NCBI GenBank assembly: GCA_038213375.1
Contig: JBBQTB010000031.1
Span: 1-64,000, forward strand
Direction: 5' to 3'
Length of the DNA: 64,000 nucleotides
DNA from: JAAUTT01 sp038213375
GTDB lineage: Bacteria; Bacteroidota; Bacteroidia; Bacteroidales; JAAUTT01
Positions 1 to 9,146 of the stretch are shown here, in pieces. Both the position numbers and the translations under genes were made by a program. A model generated the notes under the pieces. The model made no database searches. It saw only the letters and a program-made list of their open reading frames with translations, and had not been told where the DNA came from. Positions within the stretch are counted from its first letter, which is position 1; each line of letters begins with the position of its first letter.

Positions 1-138
1 TGTCCTTTTATTCCCGGAATCACTGTCCTTTTATTTCCGGAATCACTGTCCGCCCAAAAACGGAATGACTGTCCTTTTATTCCCGGAATCATTGTCCGCC
101 AATTCCCGGAATGACTGTCCTTTTATTTCCGGAATACG
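1..138. repeat. Six 23-bp tandem repeats
   Basis: Units start at 1, 24, 47, 70, 93 and 116, exactly 23 bp apart. Each starts TGTCC, most continue TTTTATTYCCGGAAT, and units 3 and 5 vary in the middle (TGTCCGCC...). There are no unique spacers, so this is not a CRISPR array. The array probably continues left of the window. Regular 23-bp iteration (about two helical turns) is typical of repeated protein-binding sites. Iterated terminal transposase sites of IS21-like elements are one possible explanation, but no transposase is visible. Confidence 0.85.
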
Positions 139-514
139 CAGCCGGGGACCATGATAATGGCTTTTTCCACGAGAGAAGTTTCAATTCGTTTTCGTATACA
201 GCATTATTTTTAAATTAATAATACTGCAATTGACGAAGAATCACATTTTTGGTTATTTTTGATGGACGAGTGGAGCTATCCCGGAGGGATTTAGTTCAAA
301 ATCGTATATAAATATTGGGATTTAAACGATTATTAAAGTGTTTCGCCCAATATAAATTTTATACTGACCGACAGGACTGTCACTCCTCGCATCCTCAACT
401 TTACATAGTATGTCGGGAAGAAATGAACAGCAAAATATTCTGTGCATACTTTAAGGAGATGAATGAGGCCAGTTCTATGGCTTATGCTCCGCTGTCATAA
501 TGTAAATTTAGGCA
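139..514. other. Non-coding stretch, nothing recognised
   Basis: AT-rich sequence between the tandem repeats and the DoxX-like gene. It holds only a 61-codon open frame (315-500) with no recognisable domain and no clear ribosome binding site. It may be a decayed region next to a former mobile element, but nothing specific supports that. Confidence 0.4.
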
Positions 515-874
515 TCAAACCATCTTTTCCAACCAACTTTTAAACCAATATGATACACTTAATAGCATTAATCCTATAAGTGGAGCTACCATTAATTCTC
601 CGTTTGAAAAATGTGTCCAGGCAGCGCCAATAAAGGTAAATGTAAACCCGGCGTAGGACCATTCCTGCAGTGTTTTCCACTTTTGTTGCACAATGGCTAT
701 TGACCCTAAAAGTTTGGCACATCCGAGCATCGTCACAAAATACGGAGGGTAGCCAAATTTTTGAAAAGCTTCCATTATGTGTGGATTTTTAGATAAATAC
801 ATGACGCTACTTAGTAGCATAAATGCTGCAACTATAACGGAAGAGAGCCAATAAATAATTTTATTTGTTTGCAT
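515..874 (-). CDS. DoxX-like small membrane protein
   Basis: 119 residues with four predicted membrane segments (about 7-27, 43-62, 72-87 and 92-111). The pattern of a first helix, a short loop containing KFGYPPYF, and a second helix MLGCAKLLGSIAI is typical of the DoxX-like family of small four-helix inner-membrane proteins. Their biochemical role is mostly unknown; some relatives take part in quinone or thiol metabolism and redox stress. The gene is monocistronic, with tandem repeats and non-coding DNA on one side and a MITE-like element upstream. The family call is fairly sure; no substrate can be proposed. Confidence 0.75.
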   Translation of the reverse strand: MQTNKIIYWLSSVIVAAFMLLSSVMYLSKNPHIMEAFQKFGYPPYFVTMLGCAKLLGSIAIVQQKWKTLQEWSYAGFTFTFIGAAWTHFSNGELMVAPLIGLMLLSVSYWFKSWLEKMV

Positions 875-952
875 TTGTATAACTTTTAATGATCAATATT
901 ACGATTTTCAAACAAACCAAGAGATACTTTTGTTAGATATTATCTGAAAATA

Positions 953-1097
953 TTAATATTGAGTCCACTCCAAAAACGATGTTTTTGGTAATTCGTAGTA
1001 TTTATAGTTTCATATACTGCTGAAATATAACATGTTAAATTCGTGTAATTCGTGTAATTCGTTGCAAAAGGACTTTTTAGAGTTGACTCAATATTAA
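953..1097. repeat. MITE-like element with 25-bp terminal inverted repeats
   Basis: The ends at 953-977 and 1073-1097 are inverted copies matching at 22 of 25 positions, with a perfect core TTAATATTGAGTC / GACTCAATATTAA. The 145-bp element has no coding potential. Inside it carries a short tandem motif (AATTCGTGT twice, then AATTCGTTG, about 1039-1064). It lies in the 351-bp gap between the DoxX-like gene and the epimerase gene; the rest of that gap shows nothing else. Size, inverted ends and lack of genes fit a miniature inverted-repeat transposable element, or alternatively a folded intergenic repeat. Confidence 0.6.
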
Positions 1098-1225
1098 AAG
1101 ATTATATATGGGTCGTTAATAGCTTATAAAAGCTTTACTTAATGGAACATATGGTATTTATTGTAGCTTGCATTTATTTGTAGATCACATCTTTAACATA
1201 CAAAATATTAATTTAATATTGAATT

Positions 1226-2170
1226 ATGAGACATACTATTTTAGGAGCAGGAGGTTCAATAGGTAATTCTCTAACCTATGAATTATTAAAGACTAACGAG
1301 ATTGTTCGACTTGTTTCCAGAAGTAATTATTCCATTCCGGGCACGGAATCGTTTAAAGCTGATATAAACTCGTATTCTGAAACATTAAATAGTATTAAGG
1401 ACTCAGATATTGTTTATTTATGCGCCGGTCTGGCTTACAATTCAAAGGTATGGGCGGACCTATGGCCAAAGATTATGCAGAACACTATAGACGCGTGCAA
1501 AAAAGTAAATGCTAAATTGATTTTTTTTGATAATGTGTATATGTATGGTAAAGTATATGGGAAGATGACGGAATCTACCCCCTATAATCCATGTAGTAAA
1601 AAAGGTGAAATTCGTGCTAAAATAGCAATTCTTTTAGAAAACGAGATGAAGCTGAAAAACTTGGATGCAATCATTGCCAGATCTGCAGATTTTTATGGTC
1701 CTTATGCTACAAAAACCAGTATGCTGCATATTTTGGCAATCGACAAATTAATGAATGGGAAAAGTGCGCAATGGATGGTTGACGTTACTAAATTACATTC
1801 ATTTAGCTATACTATTGACTGTGCAAAGGCGCTAAAATTACTTTCAGGTAGAAATGAATCGTTTAATCAAATATGGCATCTGCCAACTTATAATCCAGCC
1901 ATTGATGGAAAATCTTATATTGAATTGGTTGCAAAAAAATTAGGAGTTGACCCTAAATATACTATTCTAAAAAAATGGATGATTAAAATGCTCGGATTCG
2001 TAAATAAAACGGTGGATGAATTATATGAGATGCTTTATCAAAGCGAGTTTGATTACCATTTTGATTCGTCAAAATTCAACAAGGGTTTTGATTTTAAGCC
2101 GACAACATATGATACTGGAATTCATGAAACAATAGAGTTTCTGAAAAGCATGCAAGGTGTCAATAGATAG
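1226..2170 (+). CDS. NAD-dependent epimerase/dehydratase (atypical extended SDR)
   Basis: 314 residues. The N-terminal Rossmann dinucleotide motif is GAGGSIGNS (about residues 8-16), followed by the SDR strand segments DIVYLCAGLAY and KLIFFDNVYMYG. In extended SDRs a YxxxK catalytic pair normally follows; here the region reads TPYNPCSKKGEIRAK, so the usual Tyr/Lys spacing is not evident and the chemistry may differ. There is no signal peptide, so it is cytoplasmic. The gene stands alone, about 100 bp upstream of a serine hydrolase gene in the same direction. It probably modifies a nucleotide sugar or similar NAD-dependent substrate, but the substrate cannot be read from sequence. Confidence 0.75.
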   Translation: MRHTILGAGGSIGNSLTYELLKTNEIVRLVSRSNYSIPGTESFKADINSYSETLNSIKDSDIVYLCAGLAYNSKVWADLWPKIMQNTIDACKKVNAKLIFFDNVYMYGKVYGKMTESTPYNPCSKKGEIRAKIAILLENEMKLKNLDAIIARSADFYGPYATKTSMLHILAIDKLMNGKSAQWMVDVTKLHSFSYTIDCAKALKLLSGRNESFNQIWHLPTYNPAIDGKSYIELVAKKLGVDPKYTILKKWMIKMLGFVNKTVDELYEMLYQSEFDYHFDSSKFNKGFDFKPTTYDTGIHETIEFLKSMQGVNR

Positions 2171-2271
2171 GTATTGAGCCTAACACAGCTTGGTTTTTCT
2201 AAAGTGTTGAAGTAGAATAAAATCACACAAATTGAAGTTATAAAACTGCAAGATGCTAAAAAATAAATAAT

Positions 2272-3444
2272 ATGTTGAAGAAAGCCGGATTATTTTTATT
2301 GCTATTGTTTTTTGTGCCCGCAATTTTCGCGCAGTACATTAATAGAGTTGATGGAACCAAAATTTCCGTTGATTCTTTGAAACTGAAAATAGAATACCTT
2401 ATGACGACTGCTAATGTTTCGGGCGTTTGTATTTCAGTATTCAATAGTAACAAACTTGTGTATACCAGTGTATTCGGACTTGCAAATGTTCCTAAAAAGG
2501 AATTCCTTAAAACATCAACTGTACTTTATGGTGCATCGTTTGCCAAGGAGGTATTTGCATACATCGTGATGCAATTAGTACAGGAAAACCAAATCGACCT
2601 TGATAAACCGCTTGTAGAATACCTTTCCAAACCATTGATTGATTATAAGATAAATGGATGGAACAGAGGTTACCAACAGTTGGCAAACGATGACCGTTAC
2701 AAAAAGATTACTGGACGAATGTGCCTTAATCATACAACAGGTTTTCCAAACTGGCGATGGTTTGAAGCCGACAAAAAGCTGAAAATTAAATTTGAACCTG
2801 GGTCAAGATACAGTTATTCAGGTGAAGGGATATACCTCTTACAATTTGTAATCGAACAAATAACAGGGATAGACTATGAAACTATTTCAAAGGAACGGGT
2901 TTTCAAACCACTCGGAATGATAAATACAAGTAACGTGTGGCAAAATCGTTTTGATGAGAATTTAGGTTACGGGCACAATGCAAAAGGAGATCCGTACGAA
3001 TTAATGAAATGGAAGGAAGCCAGTGCCGGTGGCTCTATGAGCACAACCTTAGATGATTTCACTAAATTTTATTCCGCTCTTATTCAAAGTAAAGGACTAA
3101 CTAAAGCAAGTTTTAACGAAATGACAAAACCACAGGTTCGAATTAAATCGAAACAACAATTTGGCCCCGATGCTTTAATTGACTGCAATGACAATGACAA
3201 CATACAGTTAAGTTATGGCTTGGGTGTTGGGGTAATGAAAACTCCTTATGGAAAAGCTTTTTTTAAGGAGGGGCATGACTATGGTTGGGGGCATTATTCC
3301 ATTTGTTTTCAGGATAAAGGCATCGCAATTATTATCATGACAAATAATGACAATGGCGAAAGTATTTTTAAAGAGCTTTTAGCCACCGCTATTGGAGATA
3401 CATTTACTCCCTGGCGTTGGGAGAATTATATCCCTTATAAGTAA
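2272..3444 (+). CDS. Secreted serine hydrolase, beta-lactamase/class C-like family
   Basis: 390 residues. A Sec signal peptide covers about residues 1-20 (LLLLFFVPAIFAQ). The beta-lactamase/penicillin-binding fold is shown by the SxxK motif S89-F-A-K92, a tyrosine motif around RYSYSGEG in the place of the usual YxN, and a late GHDYGWGHYS segment in the position of the third active-site box. This family contains D-aminopeptidases, esterases and peptidases more often than true beta-lactamases, so antibiotic resistance should not be assumed. It is periplasmic or secreted. The ATG follows an A-rich stretch. Confidence 0.8.
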   Translation: MLKKAGLFLLLLFFVPAIFAQYINRVDGTKISVDSLKLKIEYLMTTANVSGVCISVFNSNKLVYTSVFGLANVPKKEFLKTSTVLYGASFAKEVFAYIVMQLVQENQIDLDKPLVEYLSKPLIDYKINGWNRGYQQLANDDRYKKITGRMCLNHTTGFPNWRWFEADKKLKIKFEPGSRYSYSGEGIYLLQFVIEQITGIDYETISKERVFKPLGMINTSNVWQNRFDENLGYGHNAKGDPYELMKWKEASAGGSMSTTLDDFTKFYSALIQSKGLTKASFNEMTKPQVRIKSKQQFGPDALIDCNDNDNIQLSYGLGVGVMKTPYGKAFFKEGHDYGWGHYSICFQDKGIAIIIMTNNDNGESIFKELLATAIGDTFTPWRWENYIPYK

Positions 3445-3523
3445 CTAACTATTTGAAAACAATAATTTACGGGCTTTTTATACTTGATATTTTTCATGTG
3501 TTCATTTTCAGGGATCTTTCATC

Positions 3524-3554
3524 TTCTAAATTATCATTGAATCCTGTATCTTTG
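3524..3554 (+). promoter_or_regulatory. Candidate promoter of the DNA polymerase IV gene
   Basis: TATCTTTG at 3547-3554 is a perfect match to the Bacteroidota -7 box TAnnTTTG, 17 bp before the ATG. The -33 region (TTCT near 3524-3527) is only a weak match to TTTG. The call rests mainly on the -7 box. Confidence 0.45.
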
Positions 3555-3571
3555 TTCCACCAAAAGGCAAC

Positions 3572-4684
3572 ATGGAAACAGACGTATCTATCAAACACCG
3601 GAAGATTATACATATCGATATGGATGCCTTTTATGCATCTGTTGAACAACGTGATAATCCCTTTTATCAAGGAAAACCGATTGTGGTTGGTGGTTTCCCC
3701 GAAGGTCGGGGAGGGGTAGTTGCTACCTGTAGCTACGAAGCCCGTAAGTTTGGTATCCACTCGGCTATGCCCTCCAAAAAGGCACAGCAACTTTGTCCGG
3801 AAGTCATTTTTGTTCGTCCACGTTTCGAAGTATATAAACACGTTTCAAATCAGATAAGGGAGATATTTTCCCGGCACACCGATTTGATTGAACCGCTTTC
3901 GCTGGACGAAGCTTATTTGGATGTATCCAACGACAAGCAAAACATTGGTTTAGCCATTGAAATAGCCAAACAGATAAAAGCATCCATTAAAAACGAATTG
4001 CATCTTACCGCATCTGCTGGCGTTTCGGTAAATAAATTTGTAGCCAAAATAGCCTCCGGCATGAATAAACCCGATGGACTCACGTTTATAGGTCCATCAA
4101 AAATCGAGGCCTTTATAGAAAACCTGCCAGTTGAAAAATTTCATGGGGTTGGGAGGGTCACCGCCGAAAAAATGAAGAAAATGGGTCTGCATTCGGGTTT
4201 CGATTTGAAAAAACTCTCGGAAGCCGAATTGGTTTATAATTTTGGAAAGGTTGGCAGGTTTTATTTCAATATCGTAAGAGGAATTGATGATCGGGATGTA
4301 GAACCTCATCGCGAAACCAAATCAGTTGGCGCTGAAGATACATTTCAGTTAGATTTAACCAGCTTCGAAGAAATGACTGCCGAGTTGGAAAAAATTGCTC
4401 TGGTTGTGCACGACCGGTTGCTTAAACACGATTTGAAGGGACGTACAATTACCTTAAAAATCAAATATAGCGATTTTAAACAGATAACCCGAAATCATTC
4501 ATTTGCCAAACCTGTCAACGATTTGCAGATTATTTCAGAAACTGCCAAAAAATTACTGCAATTAACGGATATGGAGACTGTTAAGGTACGACTTTTGGGA
4601 ATATCGTTATCCAACTTTGGAGAAGTCAAACCCAAACACAAAACGTTAGAAAATGCGGTGCAATTGAAACTGTTTTTATTTTAG
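3572..4684 (+). CDS. dinB: DNA polymerase IV (Y-family translesion polymerase)
   Basis: 370 residues, close to the usual DinB length. The palm domain starts with the metal-binding IDMDAFYASVEQ (about residues 14-25), and LSLDEAYLDV supplies the second acidic pair. The thumb has the helix-hairpin-helix segment FHGVGRVTAEKMKKMG, and a little-finger domain covers about residues 240-350. The enzyme copies damaged templates in the cytoplasm with low fidelity. The C-terminus (NAVQLKLFLF) resembles a QLxLF-type sliding-clamp binding peptide, as expected for DinB. The gene is monocistronic and ends in a strong hairpin shared with the convergent GH42 gene. Confidence 0.95.
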   Translation: METDVSIKHRKIIHIDMDAFYASVEQRDNPFYQGKPIVVGGFPEGRGGVVATCSYEARKFGIHSAMPSKKAQQLCPEVIFVRPRFEVYKHVSNQIREIFSRHTDLIEPLSLDEAYLDVSNDKQNIGLAIEIAKQIKASIKNELHLTASAGVSVNKFVAKIASGMNKPDGLTFIGPSKIEAFIENLPVEKFHGVGRVTAEKMKKMGLHSGFDLKKLSEAELVYNFGKVGRFYFNIVRGIDDRDVEPHRETKSVGAEDTFQLDLTSFEEMTAELEKIALVVHDRLLKHDLKGRTITLKIKYSDFKQITRNHSFAKPVNDLQIISETAKKLLQLTDMETVKVRLLGISLSNFGEVKPKHKTLENAVQLKLFLF

Positions 4685-4722
4685 GATTAATCACGAAGAC
4701 TAAGATGTCTTCGTGATTAATC
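4685..4722. terminator. Bidirectional terminator hairpin
   Basis: A perfect 16-bp stem (GATTAATCACGAAGAC with its complement) encloses the 6-nt loop TAAGAT. It sits directly between the stop codons of the convergent dinB and GH42 genes, with a T-rich tract on the plus-strand side (TTATTTTT). Confidence 0.85.
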
Positions 4723-4725
4723 TCC

Positions 4726-6825
4726 TTATTTTTCCTCTACAATTAACACATCCCATGGGCCAATGGTCAATGAAACTCCTTTGCTTACTGATTTAGCTGA
4801 AGTCAATTCCTGTCCATCTTTATGCGGATAAACCACACTGGCGGCATTGGAAGAATAATTGTAATAGTAATGAATCGTTTTACCCTGATCGTTTACGCCG
4901 CTTTTGGTAATTAATGGCCATTGCAGATCTTGGTTGACAGTTCGAAGTCCAATGCGCGAGATGGCATCGAGTAGAATTTTTTCCTGAAGTTTGTCTGATA
5001 ATTTGGTTCCTTCATAAACGAGATCGCCCTTGCCAAAAGTATTGATAGTAATCGCCGCATATTTACCAAAGTATGGATGATCGTAATACGCAAGCGGTTT
5101 GGCTGTTTCCGGAATAAGGTATTCAGCCCAGTCATAAACTTTGTTGTCAGCCTCACCAACTTTAAATGGATCGTCTTTAAGCTTTAAGTCTTTGAAGTTG
5201 GTAAATTCCTGATAGTAAAACCCACATGCTTTGCGTAACGGTCCTGGAGCCATATCCGGGCGAACCATTGTATTTTCATCGCAAAAACCACTCTTAAATT
5301 GCATGATCACATGTCCACCGTTTTCAACGTAGCTGCTGATTTTTTTCAATAATTCATCGCTGGCAATGTATAATGAAGGAATCACGACAAGGCTATAATC
5401 TTCGAAACGTGCATTTTCTGGAAAAATAAAATCGACGCCTACATTATTTCTGTATAAAACGCGGTGAAATTGTGCCACCAATTCGTTACGGTATATGTTG
5501 TTGGTTCCACCCCACATATCGGTGTTTCCGTTTTTGAAAGGCATCACATTCAATGCTGCGTTGGCATCATGACTAAATAGTATAGCAACTTTATTGGTAA
5601 TTTTCAGGTTTACCAGTTTATTACCAAACTGTTTCAGTTCGTGAGCGGTTCTGCTTACTTCGGCATACGCCCGGTTAGGCTGCAGGTCGTGCGATAGAAC
5701 TCCCTTCCAATAGGTTTCCTGGCCGTAATGAATCGAATGCCAGTGCCAGTATTCGACCGCGTTAGCGCCCGACCCCATATGAGCAAATACATTCATGCGC
5801 AACTGCCCATCGTATGGTGGATATTGCGAGCGCGAATCCCAGCCAATGGTTTGCGCGTTAGTTTCGGTAATCAGGTAATTTTTCATTTTTACCGAACGAA
5901 AAAAGTCACCTGAAAAGGCAATCTCATCGCCGGTAAGGTTATCCTGCGACCCATGATACACATTTACGGCCATCACATCCATATGTCGCGACGAAGCAAC
6001 CTGGTCGATATCCTGCACTGAAGGCATAAAACAATGGGTAATAAACTGGTCGGGGCGTTTGTATTCACGTACAATATCAGATTGCCAGGTAAGATAATCG
6101 GCCACTGCTTTGCGTTTGTAACGTTCCCATTCGAGTTTATAGCCTGTGTTGGTAACACCGTCGCGGGGAGCAAGTTCTTCCCAGTCATTGATGGTCATGC
6201 CCCAGTAATTCAACCCCCAGGTTTTATTCAGATTTTCGGTAGTTTTGAATTTCTTTTTCAGATAATCTTTAAAACCAATGAAGAAATCGAAGTTATTTAC
6301 GCCATTCGAAGTTGTTTCGTTATCCACCTGGTATCCAATAATAGCAGGATGTTTGGCGTAATGTTCCATCATTTTACGAATGATGCGCTCTGAATAGAAC
6401 AGAAATGTTGGATTGGTAATGTCCATGTTCTGTCGGATGCCATAATATGCTTTGCCTCCTTTTTCGTATTGTACCAGCACTTCGGGATGTTTGAGCCATA
6501 GCCATGCTGGCATGGAGTAAGTTGGAGTTCCCAACATAACTTTGATGTTGGCTTTATGGAGCCGGTCGATGATGCGATCCATCCATGCAAATTCAAATTC
6601 ACCTTCGCGAGGTTCGAATAAACTCCAGGTCGATTCGCCCAAGCGAACTACCGTGATGCCTGCATCCTGCATCAATTGAACATCTTTTTCGAGCCTGTCG
6701 GAAGGCATGTATTCTTCGTAAAAGGCAGCTCCGTAAAGAATGTTGTTGAGTTTTGCCGGTTGGCAGATTGCCATAAATGCACTCATGTAAACCAAAATAA
6801 ATGAAAAGATGATAGTTTTTTTCAT
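4726..6825 (-). CDS. Secreted GH42-type beta-galactosidase
   Basis: 699 residues. A signal peptide covers about residues 1-21. The TIM barrel begins with YGAAFYEEYMPSDR and AGITVVRLGESTWSLFEP, the GH42 pattern. The likely acid/base is Glu170 in QVDNET and the likely nucleophile is Glu321 in YLITETNAQ. Residues of about 410-610 match the trimerisation (flavodoxin-like) domain (VIPSLYIASDELLKKISSYVENGGHVI), followed by a small C-terminal beta domain. Family members release beta-linked galactose, and some act on other beta-glycosides. The signal peptide places it outside the cytoplasm, unlike many GH42 enzymes. It is divergent from GH5 and GH9 genes, suggesting a shared role in plant or algal polysaccharide breakdown. 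Confidence 0.88.
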   Translation of the reverse strand: MKKTIIFSFILVYMSAFMAICQPAKLNNILYGAAFYEEYMPSDRLEKDVQLMQDAGITVVRLGESTWSLFEPREGEFEFAWMDRIIDRLHKANIKVMLGTPTYSMPAWLWLKHPEVLVQYEKGGKAYYGIRQNMDITNPTFLFYSERIIRKMMEHYAKHPAIIGYQVDNETTSNGVNNFDFFIGFKDYLKKKFKTTENLNKTWGLNYWGMTINDWEELAPRDGVTNTGYKLEWERYKRKAVADYLTWQSDIVREYKRPDQFITHCFMPSVQDIDQVASSRHMDVMAVNVYHGSQDNLTGDEIAFSGDFFRSVKMKNYLITETNAQTIGWDSRSQYPPYDGQLRMNVFAHMGSGANAVEYWHWHSIHYGQETYWKGVLSHDLQPNRAYAEVSRTAHELKQFGNKLVNLKITNKVAILFSHDANAALNVMPFKNGNTDMWGGTNNIYRNELVAQFHRVLYRNNVGVDFIFPENARFEDYSLVVIPSLYIASDELLKKISSYVENGGHVIMQFKSGFCDENTMVRPDMAPGPLRKACGFYYQEFTNFKDLKLKDDPFKVGEADNKVYDWAEYLIPETAKPLAYYDHPYFGKYAAITINTFGKGDLVYEGTKLSDKLQEKILLDAISRIGLRTVNQDLQWPLITKSGVNDQGKTIHYYYNYSSNAASVVYPHKDGQELTSAKSVSKGVSLTIGPWDVLIVEEK

Positions 6826-7260
6826 AAAATTATTAATTAATGGTTAGCAGGACTTTGCATTGGAATACAAAATCCCTGAATTTGGATTAAAATTTTCTGA
6901 CAAAAAACACGACTCGAATTATGTAATCGTGCAGATCGACTAACTCACTAGTGTGATACATTTAAAACATCAAGTGTTATAAGTGTAAAAGTAACACAAA
7001 TTTTAACTACCTGTTAGTTCAATTTCGTGTAGTAACTTCCTTTTTTTAAAACAATTTTATCATTTTCATTATTGAGTTATTTCTAAAACAGGAACGGTTG
7101 GTTCATATGTCTGGAAATTAAATCATTTAAATTACTATATTTCGGGAGGAATTAGTTTACAACCAACTTAACACCCATCGCATTTTTCTAATTAATTTAA
7201 CAATGAAGATGAGGTATTTGTCTAATTTATTTGATTGCTAATTTCTATTAACACAATACT
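6826..7260. other. Divergent intergenic region between GH42 and GH5 genes
   Basis: 435 bp of AT-rich DNA that must hold the promoters of both flanking genes. The only notable element is a short inverted repeat GTGTTA-N12-TAACAC at 6974-6997, possibly an operator. No convincing TAnnTTTG box was found on either strand near the start codons. No coding remnant was seen. Confidence 0.35.
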
Positions 7261-8898
7261 ATGATAAAAAACGATTTAGGTAAACAAGTAAGAAGAATGG
7301 TAGGCTCGTTTTTAGTGCTTTGTCTCGTTCAGGGCCTTTCTGCACAATCATTTCTGCATACCCGCGGAAAAGATATTGTTGATGAGGCCGGTAAAAAAGT
7401 TCTCCTTAAAGGTGTGGGTTTGGGCAACTGGATGTTGCCTGAAGGCTACATGTGGAAATTTGGTAACGGAGGTGATCGTCCCCGGAAAATTGAAAAGATT
7501 GTGGAAAACTGCATTGGTCTTGAAAAAGCAGATAAATTCTGGAAATCGTTTCGTGAAAATTACATCACCGAAGCCGATATCAAAAGGATAGCTGAATTAG
7601 GATATAACTCAGTTCGTCCGGCATTAAACTCGCGTCTTTTCCTTACCGAGGGAGATAACAATATTTTTGTGGATGAAGGATTTACGCTGCTCGACAATCT
7701 GATTTCGTGGTGTAAAAAGTATCATATCTATGTGGTTATCGACATGCATGGAGCTCCCGGTGGACAAACAGGACAAAACATTGACGACAGTCCAAACGAT
7801 AAACCAGAACTTTTTATGAATCCCAAAAATCAATACTTATTAGAAAGGTTATGGGTAAAAATTGCAGATCGGTATAAGAATGAACCTACAGTGGCTGCCT
7901 TCGATTTGTTGAATGAACCTTTACCCGAACGCACCGGTGCTGCCGAAAAATATAAACATCAACTTGTGACATTATATCAGCGCTTGATCAAAGCTATTCG
8001 GAATGTCGATAAGAATCACATGTTTACTGTGGAAGGATATAATTGGGCCAACAACTGGTCACTTTTCGATATACCATTGGACAAAAACATAGTTTATCAA
8101 TTCCATTATTATTGTTGGAACAACCCTGACAATCTGAATTCCATTAATGAATATCTGGTAAAACAACAACAATTATATGTTCCGGTATGGGTTGGAGAAA
8201 CAGGCGAAAAAAACAATGCCATATACTTTGCCACAACCCAGTATTTCGAAAAAAACAACATCGGTTGGTCATTCTGGCCTTGGAAAAAGATGGCGACCAA
8301 AAACACGCCTTATTCTATAAAAATGCCAAATGGGTGGAGCGATATCATGGCTTATTCAGAAGGTGCTGCCAAAAAGATTTCCAGGGTTGCAGCTGAAAGG
8401 ATATTCGACGAATTAATCGAAAACATTAAATTAAACAATTGCAATTATTTCCCCGATGTGGTAAATGCGATGTTTCGCATGATTCCGTTAAAGATTGAGG
8501 CCGAAAACTATGGTGATGATGGTTATCTGAAATCCTATTTTGTAAAAGATACTGTGTTTAAGTCAGCTTTTTATCGTACTAGGGAACCAATTCAGGTAAA
8601 CCCTTTTGGGAAAGATAGTACAGAACAGGCTATTAAATTAGCAAAAAGTGAGTGGGTTGTATATAATTGTAATGCTCTTAAACAATCACTAAATAGTGTT
8701 ACTTTGCATGCAAAAGCATTGAGCAAAACGGTTGAAATAAGGTTATCCATTAACGGAAAGGATACTGACCTCAAAATTGAATCTGCCAAATGGCATGATT
8801 TAAATGTAAATGATCAACCATTTAAAAATGGAGAAAACCAGATAAAAGTGTTTGTAAAAACGGGAAATATTCAACTCGACTGGATTGATATTCAATAA
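7261..8898 (+). CDS. Secreted GH5 glycoside hydrolase with C-terminal CBM-like domain
   Basis: 545 residues. The signal peptide ends near LSAQ (about residue 29). The GH5 barrel starts with the N-terminal strand GVGLGNWMLPEGYMW, followed by VIDMHGAPGGQTG. The acid/base is Glu219 in LLNEPLPE and the nucleophile is Glu313 in VWVGETGE. Residues from about 408 on (KIEAENYGDDGYLKSYF ... IQLDWIDIQ) look like a beta-sandwich carbohydrate-binding module of the CBM6/35 type. The expected activity is endo- or exo-beta-glucanase; the barrel start resembles exo-1,3-beta-glucanase-like GH5 members, so laminarin or mixed glucans are possible. A long hairpin terminator follows, so it is probably a separate transcript from the GH9 gene. 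Confidence 0.87.
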   Translation: MIKNDLGKQVRRMVGSFLVLCLVQGLSAQSFLHTRGKDIVDEAGKKVLLKGVGLGNWMLPEGYMWKFGNGGDRPRKIEKIVENCIGLEKADKFWKSFRENYITEADIKRIAELGYNSVRPALNSRLFLTEGDNNIFVDEGFTLLDNLISWCKKYHIYVVIDMHGAPGGQTGQNIDDSPNDKPELFMNPKNQYLLERLWVKIADRYKNEPTVAAFDLLNEPLPERTGAAEKYKHQLVTLYQRLIKAIRNVDKNHMFTVEGYNWANNWSLFDIPLDKNIVYQFHYYCWNNPDNLNSINEYLVKQQQLYVPVWVGETGEKNNAIYFATTQYFEKNNIGWSFWPWKKMATKNTPYSIKMPNGWSDIMAYSEGAAKKISRVAAERIFDELIENIKLNNCNYFPDVVNAMFRMIPLKIEAENYGDDGYLKSYFVKDTVFKSAFYRTREPIQVNPFGKDSTEQAIKLAKSEWVVYNCNALKQSLNSVTLHAKALSKTVEIRLSINGKDTDLKIESAKWHDLNVNDQPFKNGENQIKVFVKTGNIQLDWIDIQ

Positions 8899-8938
8899 AT
8901 AATCAAAATAATTAAAAATCTTTCCTCAAGGTAGAGAC

Positions 8939-9014
8939 AAAGCTTAAAAATTACCCTAGATATTGACCTTTATTAGGTATTGGGATTTAAGGGGAATTTT
9001 TTAAGCTTTTTTTT
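8939..9014 (+). terminator. Rho-independent terminator after the GH5 gene
   Basis: Left arm 8939-8957 (AAAGCTTAAAAATTACCCT) pairs with the right arm starting at 8990 (AGGGGAATTTTTTAAGCTTT), with a few mismatches. A run of eight T follows from 9007. The loop is about 32 nt. Confidence 0.6.
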
Positions 9015-9082
9015 AAATCAAATTTATGAAGACTAAAAAATAAAAACACCCCATTTAAGGACTACTACAATTGGATTATGCC

Positions 9083-9113
9083 TTTTCATATTAAAATCTA
9101 ATCACTATCTTTC
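9083..9113 (+). promoter_or_regulatory. Candidate promoter of the GH9 gene
   Basis: TATCTTTC at 9106-9113 (one mismatch to TAnnTTTG) is preceded by TTTT at 9083-9086 with the usual 19-bp spacing. It lies 33 bp before the ATG and downstream of the GH5 terminator. Confidence 0.35.
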
Positions 9114-9146
9114 CTCAAATTAAATTACCAAAATTAAATAATAACT

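Noticed and set aside
1..138. CRISPR array
   Set aside because: The 23-bp units are directly contiguous, without unique spacers between constant repeats, and no cas genes are nearby.
315..500. Small gene of 61 codons
   Set aside because: No recognisable domain, no clear ribosome binding site and it lies in AT-rich DNA beside repeats.
2272..3444. Antibiotic-resistance beta-lactamase
   Set aside because: The SxxK motif only shows the serine hydrolase family; the third box differs and such proteins are mostly peptidases or esterases.
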